From Allomyces arbusculus (lineage: Eukaryota; Blastocladiomycota; Blastocladiomycetes; Blastocladiales; Blastocladiaceae), in NCBI GenBank assembly GCA_027604705.1, contig JADHYV010000018.1, positions 248,001 to 312,000 of the forward strand: a stretch of DNA of 64,000 bases, read 5' to 3'. A model generated the notes under the pieces. The model saw nothing but the letters and a program-made list of their open reading frames with translations. It had not been told where the DNA came from and made no database searches. How positions within the stretch are numbered: position 1 is the stretch's first letter; the number at the start of each line of letters is the position of its first letter. The translations under genes and the position numbers were made by a program. Positions 42,600 to 50,700 of this stretch are shown here, one piece after another.

Positions 42600-44489
42600 A
42601 TGCTTGCTGGCCACCACCACCGCGACCCCACCACCGACGCGCCGCGCGGCGCGGCCTCCGAGCAGGTTACCCGCAAAATCGCGGTCACGACCAAGCCTGC
42701 CGAGGCAGACCCGGCCGCGACGCAGGCCTACGAGCACCACCACGGCCTGTGGGGCTCGCACTACGACCCGAAACCGCGCCCGGACAACGCACACCTCGCC
42801 AAGCTCGCCTGGGAGTACGCGCGCGACGTCGGTGCCGCGACCGACGAGCAGCTCATGCCCGCGCCCGAACTGCGGCTGCGGTACCGCGCCAATCCGTTTG
42901 CTGTCTACGAGTATGGGCCCGCCGCGACGCGTGCGCTCTCGCTGTCGCAGATTCTGACGGCGCGCGATCCAGAGCGCGACGCGTCGCTGTTACCAGCGCT
43001 CGTCTCACGCGTTGTCGACGGCACGTTGCGCCACGCGAGCGACGACGCGTCCGTCTACACGGGCACGGCCGGCGCAGCCTGGCTGCTCTTCAAAATTCAT
43101 AATGCCGACCCGGGGTTCGCACTCGGATCGCGGTCGGCGCTCGCGATCGCACACGACCTCGCCGAGCGTGCGCACGCCACGGCGCTCGCCGCGATCCAAC
43201 GGTCGCAGCTGCAGCGCCACCACCATCACTCGTCGTCGGCGCTCTCGGGCGTCGGGTTCCTGTGCACTCCCGTCGGTGCCCTCGCCATGGCCGCGGCCGT
43301 AAGTCACCACTATCGGTCGGGCGTCGAGTTTGCCGGCGAGCCAGCGGCACACAGTGGCGGCGGTGCGCCGGACGCGGCAGTGGCTGACACGCTCGTGCAG
43401 CTCAACGCCTACATTCGGCGGCACGCCTTCTCGCCCGCGTGCCCGTCGGAACTACTCTACGGCCGCGCTGGGCTTGTGTCCGCGCTGCAGTTTGTCGCCC
43501 GCCACATTCCCGAAACGCGCGACGCGATGCACGCGTACGGCCAAGCTCTCCCGATTGCCGACTTGCTGCCCAATCTGGTCGAGGCCATTCTCGAAGACGG
43601 TCGCCGCGGCGCCGCCACGCTAGCCAGCACCTACCCGGACGCGCCGCGGCTCACGCTCGCGTGGGCGTGGCACGACAAGTGGTACCTCGGCGCCGCGCAC
43701 GGCGCGGCCGGCATCCTGACCGTCTTGCTCGCCCTGCCCGACGAGTTGATTGCGCCGTACCTCGACGAGATCAAGCAGGCCGTCAACGACCTTGCTCACT
43801 TGAATGGGTACCCGACTACGTTCGACAAGCTGTGCACGTCGTACACGCAGGCGACGGACCCGGCCCACGCCATGGTCCAGTGGTGTCATGGAGCCGTTGG
43901 GTTTGGGCTGCTGTTTGTGCGTGCGTTTGCCAAGTTTGGCGACCTTGAGTACCTCGCGCGCGCGACGGCGTGCGGCGAGCTCGCATGGGAACAGGGTACC
44001 GTGACGCTTTCTGATCGCGCCTCCATCCTGTGTCCTCCGCTGATCTCTGCCCGTCTGCGGATAGGGATTGTCGACAAGCACGTCGGCCTGTGCCATGGTG
44101 TCGCCGGGAACGCCTACCTGTTCCTGGCTCTCTGGCGCGCGACGCGTCTCCGCCCGTGGTACCAGCGCACGCTCGCGTTTGCGCTGACCGCCGCGCACTG
44201 GCAGGGCGGTCGCTGCGACCATCCCGCGAGCGTGTGGGAGGGCTGGGGCGGGCTCGCGTCGCTGCTCGCCGACTTGCTCGTCACACCTGAGCCCGTCCTC
44301 GAGCACAACCCGGAGCACGAGCAGCAGAGCGCGAACCTGTGCGACACGTCCGCGCCGCCGCGGTCGCCGGGTTTGGAGACTGAGGCCGGGGATCTCATCT
44401 CGCGCACGGCGCTTGCGCGCGCGCCGCGTGCAGTCGAAGCGGTGACGGCGGCCGTGTTCCATGGGTTTCCGTGCGTTGACGATTGTTGA
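42600..44489 (+). CDS. LanC-like protein
   Basis: Two exons, 42600-43995 and 44065-44489 (69-nt intron, which is a multiple of three and so hides in the open frame), give 606 residues. The splice is chosen because it yields the compact WEQG-IVDKHVGLCHG of the family. The double-barrel repeats carry GTAGAAWLLF, GRAGLVSALQF and GAAHGAAGILTVLLA. The zinc ligands are Cys in VQWCHGAVG and Cys-His in GLCHGVAGNAY, as in LANCL1/2. The first 130 residues and the last 70 are extra and low in complexity. Eukaryotic LanC-like proteins add glutathione to dehydrated amino acids; that role is inferred here. A 5' fragment of a sister copy lies at 32.6 kb. Confidence 0.85.
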   Translation: MLAGHHHRDPTTDAPRGAASEQVTRKIAVTTKPAEADPAATQAYEHHHGLWGSHYDPKPRPDNAHLAKLAWEYARDVGAATDEQLMPAPELRLRYRANPFAVYEYGPAATRALSLSQILTARDPERDASLLPALVSRVVDGTLRHASDDASVYTGTAGAAWLLFKIHNADPGFALGSRSALAIAHDLAERAHATALAAIQRSQLQRHHHHSSSALSGVGFLCTPVGALAMAAAVSHHYRSGVEFAGEPAAHSGGGAPDAAVADTLVQLNAYIRRHAFSPACPSELLYGRAGLVSALQFVARHIPETRDAMHAYGQALPIADLLPNLVEAILEDGRRGAATLASTYPDAPRLTLAWAWHDKWYLGAAHGAAGILTVLLALPDELIAPYLDEIKQAVNDLAHLNGYPTTFDKLCTSYTQATDPAHAMVQWCHGAVGFGLLFVRAFAKFGDLEYLARATACGELAWEQGTVTLSDRASILCPPLISARLRIGIVDKHVGLCHGVAGNAYLFLALWRATRLRPWYQRTLAFALTAAHWQGGRCDHPASVWEGWGGLASLLADLLVTPEPVLEHNPEHEQQSANLCDTSAPPRSPGLETEAGDLISRTALARAPRAVEAVTAAVFHGFPCVDDC

Positions 44490-44809
44490 GTGGGGACCTA
44501 CGTACGTATGGGGCAGTGTTGATGGAAAACTGATGATCTGAGCAGGGAGGCGATTCAACTCGCCCGAGCAATTCATGGTGGTGAGAATTATGGCTCACAG
44601 TTGACAAGAAATGTTTGAAAATATCAATCCTGCCCTGTTGCTGCGAAAGACTGGTGGAGAAAAGCAGGTTCGCCCAGGCCCCACAAAAGGGCGAAATGAA
44701 CATCTCTGGCTCAAACTTGGCAGATTCAAAAAGGCAAATCCGACATGGTCGCTCCAGCAATCCACCAAGGAAAGTGACACAGCCAGCAATGGACATACAC
44801 ATGCATATT
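44490..44809. other. Spacer downstream of the LanC-like gene
   Basis: About 320 bp, moderately AT-rich, with nothing recognised. Confidence 0.35.
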
Positions 44810-44870
44810 GCGTCTGCAGGTCTCAATCCTGCTACCTAGGTTGATGAGCCCTTGGCTGCACTTGCAGCTG
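44810..44870 (-). pseudogene. tRNA-Met-derived remnant
   Basis: On the minus strand, GGGCTCATCAACCTAGGTAG and AGGATTGAGACCTGCAGACGC (read in two parts) match the anticodon and T arms of the intact tRNA-Met 300 bp away, with substitutions and a small indel, and the D arm is lost. It is a tRNA pseudogene or the head of a tRNA-derived SINE. Confidence 0.7.
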
Positions 44871-45151
44871 GTGATGTCAATGTTCGGGTTCAATCATGAG
44901 TAGGGGTGGTGGCATGTCATTATCTACTGCCAACCACAAATGGCGTGGGCGTCAGGGCTAAAGCTTCTTGATCACTTTTTAGCTATCATCAGCTCTTGAA
45001 AACATTCTAGCCTGTCTGTCGTGTTAGCCTGGGATCGGTTGAGTGAAAGAAAGGTGAGAGTGGCTTGACAAGGACACTGAACAAAAACAATGTCAGGCAT
45101 GCCTGAGAAACTGGGTAGCGTCCAATATCCCGAGACTCTACATTCCTTATC

Positions 45152-45223
45152 TAGCGTCTGTAGGTTTCGATCCTACGACCTCAGGGTTATGAGCCCTGCG
45201 CGCTTCCTCTGCGCCAAGACGCT
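45152..45223 (-). tRNA. tRNA-Met (CAT), elongator type
   Basis: A 72-nt cloverleaf without intron. Acceptor stem AGCGTCT/AGACGCT is seven perfect pairs with discriminator A. D stem GCGC/GCGC, anticodon stem CAGGG/CCCTG with loop CTCATAA (anticodon CAT), variable loop AGGTC and T arm GTAGG-ATCGAAA-CCTAC. The first pair A-U is also found in initiator tRNAs, but the T loop has the usual internal-promoter B-box form, so elongator is preferred; initiator cannot be fully excluded by eye. Confidence 0.93.
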
Positions 45224-45674
45224 GAATACGGCAACAGTCTCATTAGATTTGGGGCCGTGAGCCAAACACACGTGAGTTCACCTGATTTGCTCCACCGCAC
45301 CAACGTCTGTCCTCTTTTGTGCCAAAAAGCTCACAGCTCGGAAATCGGCCATTGACGACGAGTTGCTGCACGCACAATATCCGACGCGAGTAGCTGCATT
45401 TTTAGGACGAGTTCTCGTCCACCCGCTCATCACGCTCAGGCAGGTGTCTGTGCGTCGCAACCATGCGCGCCATTGCCCACCAACTTATCGACCATGGACT
45501 GACAGTTCAGCTGCTTCGCGTCTTTTGCCACGCGCTGCTCTTCAATGCTCCGCACCGAATTTCGGCCATATGCACGAAATCTCTGCTGTGCCCGCCATAT
45601 CGAATGCGATTGTGGCGCCCTTGTGTGTGGCCCTATTTAGCCCCACGTTCTCGCACGCGATCCATCCCCGCACG
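45224..45674. other. Spacer upstream of NDUFB10
   Basis: About 450 bp. No gene recognised; includes the 5' flank of the tRNA and the NDUFB10 promoter. Confidence 0.35.
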
Positions 45675-46087
45675 ATGACGGCGACCGACGCCAAGCGCAT
45701 GCCCGTTGACCCGGAGAACCGGACGTGGGCCCCGGTCACGGACCTGCGCAACATTGATCCGCATGACCGCATCGGTACGGCCACCCGCATCCGCACGCCG
45801 CTTCAGTTCATCTATGACCATGTCCTCACTCGACGCCGACTATAGCGTTTTTCGAGGCGCGCGACCAGCACCTGCGCGAGCAGTGGGTGGAGCAAATGAC
45901 GACGGTCATTATCAAGGAGAAGCTGCAGCGGTGCACGCGCCAGGAGGGTGTCAACGCGCCCGAAAATTGCCACCACCTCGTCGAGGCCTACATGGACCGG
46001 CTGCGCCGCGGCGGGTTCAAGTCGTGGCGCACGGAGCTGCAGGAGCGCCAGAAGGCCGCGGCCGCGGCGGCGTTGGCTGACGAGTAG
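45675..46087 (+). CDS. NDUFB10: NADH dehydrogenase complex I subunit NDUFB10 (NUO-12.3 type)
   Basis: Two exons, 45675-45774 and 45846-46087 (71-nt intron, donor GTACGG, acceptor TATAG), encode 113 residues. The core REQWVEQMTTVIIKEKLQRC, then EGVNAPENCHHL and AYMDRL has the two conserved cysteines of the twin-Cys subunit in the mitochondrial intermembrane-space arm of complex I, and aligns with the fungal 12.3-kDa subunit. The tail is Ala/Lys-rich. The size fits. The presence of complex I argues against a Saccharomyces-like yeast. Confidence 0.85.
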
Positions 46088-46583
46088 AGTGCTGGGTGAT
46101 GTCGCGTCGGGTTGACGGGAATGACCGGAATACATGTTTAGGTAGCGCGACCGTAATGATCTTTTTAATTTTGATCGTGGCTGTTGGTCAATTTGAGGCA
46201 GCGGATATCTCTACACGATTCATGATGCGGGATATCTTGTGTCCCTCTGGTCCTCTGCTTTCTTTCTCTTCTCGTCCTCGATTTCGTGTCGCGCTTGTTG
46301 GTCTCCACCCCTCTTCCGGTCCCATCCACTTTCGGCTCGCTTTCCCCGCGCGCTCCACCCGCTTTCCACTCGCCCTCTACCTGTTATCCTCCCGCTCTCC
46401 ACTCGCGCACGCTTGCAGTCTATGTGTTCACGCTCGATTGTCCTTGCGCGCTTCACCCAGCCAGGCGAGACCCAAACACCGCACCTCGCGGATTGAAAAA
46501 AAAAAAAAAAACCGGTGGCAAGGCAAATCCAATGTCATTATGTACTACAAGCACACCCTCGCTCTCCACCCACCGTCCATCCA
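46088..46583. other. Convergent spacer with poly-A run
   Basis: Between NDUFB10 and NFU1. Has a run of about 15 A near 46497-46511. No gene. Confidence 0.4.
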
Positions 46584-47495
46584 TCAACTCGCCTGCACCT
46601 TGGGCTTGACCGCGACCTGGCCCAAATTCGAATCCATCTCCATACTCTGCGCCGCAATCACCTTTTCCAGCTTATCAAACTCTTCGTTGGCCACTCTCTC
46701 ATGCTCGTCGAGCACTTGCTCCACTTTTTGCACTTCCGGGACGAAATACATCAGCATATTCTCAATCCCGTTCTTAAGCGTGACCACCGACGAGTCGCAG
46801 GTGCGGCACGCGCCCTTGAGCTTCAACTGCACGGTGCCCGACGCCTCGTCGAACCCGCAGTACTCGATATCGCCGCCATCGTCCTGAATCGTCGGGCGAA
46901 TCCGCGTATCCAAGAGCTCCTTGATCATGGCCACCACTTCCGAATCGGTCGCCAAAATCTCCGTATCCGCGGGCGGCTTCGACGCGAGTGCCGGGTCGAC
47001 GACGGCGATTCCGGCGGCGGCATTCGCGAAATGGTCGGTGAGCGCGGCGAAAATGTCGGGCTTGACGAGTGGCCACGGCGTGTCCTGGTCTTTCGTGATC
47101 GTCACGGCCTCGGCACTGAAGAGCACGCCCACGATTCCGTCGATCCGGAGCAATGTGGCCGCGAGGGGGGACCCGCCAGCGAGGGCGTCGCGCGTGGACG
47201 TGAACTCGACGGTCGACCGTGCATCGGCGCCGAGCACGGGCACGCCGGGCTTGAACTTGAGCGAGTCGGCCGACGGGGTCGATTCGGTCTGGATGAAGAG
47301 CGTGCGGCGCGCGGCGAGGGTCGTCACGACGGGTACGGCCCGGATTTGGGGGCGCGCCTGCAGGGGCGCGGCATGGCGCACGAGCGAGACGATGGACCGG
47401 CGCGCCGCGGGGGCGGCGGTGGCGGCGCGGGCAGCGGGCGCGGCGCGCGTGAGGAGGCGGAGCGCCGCGACTGTCGAGGAAGCGGAGCGTATCAT
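46584..47495 (-). CDS. NFU1: Mitochondrial iron-sulfur scaffold/carrier NFU1
   Basis: One exon, 303 residues from the ATG at 47493-47495. Residues 1-65 are an Ala/Arg-rich mitochondrial presequence. The N-domain starts LFIQTESTP and DSLKFKPGVPVL, and the C-terminal NifU domain has Cys230-x-x-Cys233 (KGACRTCDSS), the pair that holds the 4Fe-4S cluster between two subunits. Role: delivery of 4Fe-4S clusters to lipoyl synthase, succinate dehydrogenase and other mitochondrial enzymes. A start further upstream at 47624 in the same frame is not supported by family homology. Confidence 0.95.
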   Translation of the reverse strand: MIRSASSTVAALRLLTRAAPAARAATAAPAARRSIVSLVRHAAPLQARPQIRAVPVVTTLAARRTLFIQTESTPSADSLKFKPGVPVLGADARSTVEFTSTRDALAGGSPLAATLLRIDGIVGVLFSAEAVTITKDQDTPWPLVKPDIFAALTDHFANAAAGIAVVDPALASKPPADTEILATDSEVVAMIKELLDTRIRPTIQDDGGDIEYCGFDEASGTVQLKLKGACRTCDSSVVTLKNGIENMLMYFVPEVQKVEQVLDEHERVANEEFDKLEKVIAAQSMEMDSNLGQVAVKPKVQAS

Positions 47496-47797
47496 GGTTG
47501 TTGATGGGTTGCTTGCAGATGGTCGAGGAGGAGCAAAGGGGACCTGCCACCGATCCAAACAGAGACGCGACCGGCGGCGGCAGGGACCGCCCGCCCTGGA
47601 AGGGATGGGATGGCAATGCCGCACGTGCGCTTAGGTCATCGGCTCAGCTGCCATCCGACGAGGGATCCAACGGGATCCTGCGCCATCCCGCTCACACCAC
47701 CGACAACGAGCCAGCAGCTCTCGCAGCTGGGGCAAAAATGAAGACTTTTCCAACATAAACCATCGACCAAACCAGACAAAACCAACTCAACCCATCC
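47496..47797. other. Promoter of NFU1, 3' flank of CYC8
   Basis: About 300 bp, no element recognised. Confidence 0.35.
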
Positions 47798-50700
47798 TCA
47801 CACCTCGCGCGGCGCCGCTGCGCGCTCCGGGCTCGACTCAACCTCGCCCTCTTCGCGCTCGCTCGCCTTCCCGCCTCCACTCCCGCTCCCGCTCCCCACA
47901 TCCGCCACCCCCACCGTCGCGCGATCGCGCCACACGGGCGACTCGCCCGCGGGCGCGGCACTCGCTGGCCGCGTCGGCCGCGGCGGCAATCCGGTCGCCG
48001 GTGCGGACGCCGGGGACGGTGCCGCCGACGACAGCGACGACGAATCGTTCCTGTCGCGCGCGGGCGCAGGCGAGGATGTGTCCCGCGCCGGGGCGGGGGC
48101 CGCAGCAGCCGGGGCGGACGGCGGCCGGTAAGACCGGTCCCAGTCGACGCTCGAGGACGACCGGTCGCGGTGCGGATGGTAGTCGCGGTGGTCGTGGTAA
48201 TGGTCGCGGCGGTCGCGCACGTCGCGTGGCTCGCGGTCGCGGGCGTCGCGCACGTCACGCACGTCCCTCGCATCACGAGAATCCCGCGCGTCGCGGTAGA
48301 TCGGTGCCGCATCGCGCGGCGGCGGCACGTACCGGTCCCCACCGGACCCGCCGGACGGGTGCCGCCGGTGCGCGGGCAGCGGGTTACTACTGCTACTACC
48401 CGACGAGGACGGGCGCCACTCGCGGTCGCGGTCACGGTCACGGTCACGGATTTCACGGGTGTCGCGTGGGTCGCGCATATCCCAATCGCGCAAATCGCGC
48501 GAATCGCGGCGATCCAGATCCCGCACGTCGCGCGCGTCACGCCGGTCCACGTCACGCGGGATATCGCGCACGTCGCGCGGGACACCAACGCTCATGGGTG
48601 GCAGCGACGTGGCCGCCTCGGACCGGTCCCGCGGCTGCAGCGGCGCAGGCTCGTAGTGCCGCTCGCGGTGCACGTCGGGCATGTCGCGGTCCGTGACCGA
48701 CGGTGGACGCGGAAGGTCGGCAGCGGGCGCAGCGGCCGCGGGCGTCTGCACGGGCACGGAGTGATGGTGGTGATGGTGTTCGTCGCCCGACGACCCGTCC
48801 AACAACTTCTGCCGCTTGCGCTGCGGCTCGAGGTCGGCGTCGTCCGACTGCGTCGCGTCGGCAGCACCAGCGGCAGGGACCGTATCGGTGACAGTTGTCG
48901 GTGCAGAGGGCGCGCCGTTCCCGTTCCCATTGCGATTGCCATTAACGGCAGCGGGCGCCGGATCGGTCGTCGTCGAGGACACGCGCTGCCGCCGCTTGCG
49001 CACAATCCCGTCCGGCAACGGAGGCGACGAGCGCCGCGCGGCTTCAGCCAGCAAGGGAAGGGGGGACGGCGCACGCGGCGGTTCCTCGTGCGCGGCAAGG
49101 GCGGGAGGCGACGCGTGAAGTGCTGCCTCTGCTGGTGCTGCATTCGCTGGTGCGTCTGCTGCCGGTGAGCGGAGAAGAGGCAGTGCTTGCGTCGGTTCCA
49201 CCTCCTGCTCGACCGAGACCGCGGGCGCCGCGGCCACTGCAACGGGGTCCACGACCGGTTCCACCGGCGGCTCCGTAGGCGGCGGGTCAATCGGCGCCGG
49301 CACCACCACAGGTGGCGGGACGTCTCCCTCCACATCCATCGGCTCGCCCTTCTCCACCTGCGCGCCTTCGTCTTCTTCGTCCTCGTCATACTCTTCATCA
49401 AGCTCGCGGCGCAGGACGGGGCCCTTGGCGATCGGTGGGACTGGTGCCGCAACGACCGGCGGCGCCGCGACAGCGGCGGGCACCCTCACGGGCACCGGCA
49501 CGGGCACATTGGGCGCGGTCCGTGGCGCGTCGCTATCGAGACGGTCCGGCAACTCGACCGCAGGCTCCTCGTCGCGGTCCCCACCGTCGCGCGTGTCGTA
49601 GTCTTCGTCGAGTTCGCGGCGCAGTGCCGACGGCAGTGCTTGGACCGGGGCCGGCACGGGAGCGGGGACAGGCGCCGGTGGCTGGGACGGCGGCGGCGGG
49701 AGGAGCGGAGCGGGACTTGCCGATGGCGCGCGCGGCGTGGGTGCACGGGGCGTGCGAGTCGTCGTGCCCGAATTCGCACGCGAGGTCGCGGGGGCCGGGT
49801 CAGGCTTGACTGCCGCTTCGCTTGCCTGGGCCTGGGCTTGCGCCTGAGCCTGCGCTTGCGCTTGCGCTTGCGCTTGCGCTTGCGCCGCCGCCGCCGCCGC
49901 CTTGGCCGCCGCCGCCTCGGCCTTAGTCCGCCGCGGCGACGGTTTCGCGCCCGACGCGGTCCGCCGCGACCGCGTACGCGGCGTTGGCGACCGCACTGTG
50001 GCCTCGGTTGTAGGCGGAGCGAGTGCGGCCGCGCTGCTCGCCGCTGCGGCCGGAACGGGCACTGTAGGCGGTGGCAGCGGGAGCGGGACGACGCCCGCAG
50101 CCGACACCGCAGCCGACGGCGACCTTGGCCGGGACAGCACCTCCTGTTGCGTCGGCGGCGGCGGCGGCGGGACATAGGCCCCCTGCGCCTGCGGCGGCGG
50201 CATCGCCGCGGCATTTGCTGCGAGTACGCCCGTCGGCACGGGCGGCGGCGGCGCGTTCGTGCCGTTACTCGGTGCGACCCCGCCGTTCCGAATCACTTCG
50301 CGCACGTACTCGAGCCGCTGCAAGATATGCGGGTTGGCCGGATCGAGTGCGGCGGCGCGCTCGTACGCGTCGAGTGCGTCCTCGAGCTGGTTATTGCACG
50401 CCTCGTAGAGCGTGCCGAGATCGTACCAGACTTCCGACAGCCGCGGGTTCAGCCGGATCGCGCGCGAGTAGGCGTCGAGCGCGTCGTGGTACTGGCGGAT
50501 CTGGAAGTACAGGACTCCGATCGAGCACCAGAAACTCGGGTTGCGCGGATCGCGATAGACGGCTTGCTGATACGCGACGTGCGCGGCATTGTACCGCTGG
50601 TGCGCCATGTGCACTCGGCCGAGCAGGTAATAGGTCTGCGCGTCGGACGGGTCAAGTTCGGCACTGCGTTCCAAAAGGGAGACGGCGCGCGCGTCAGCGT

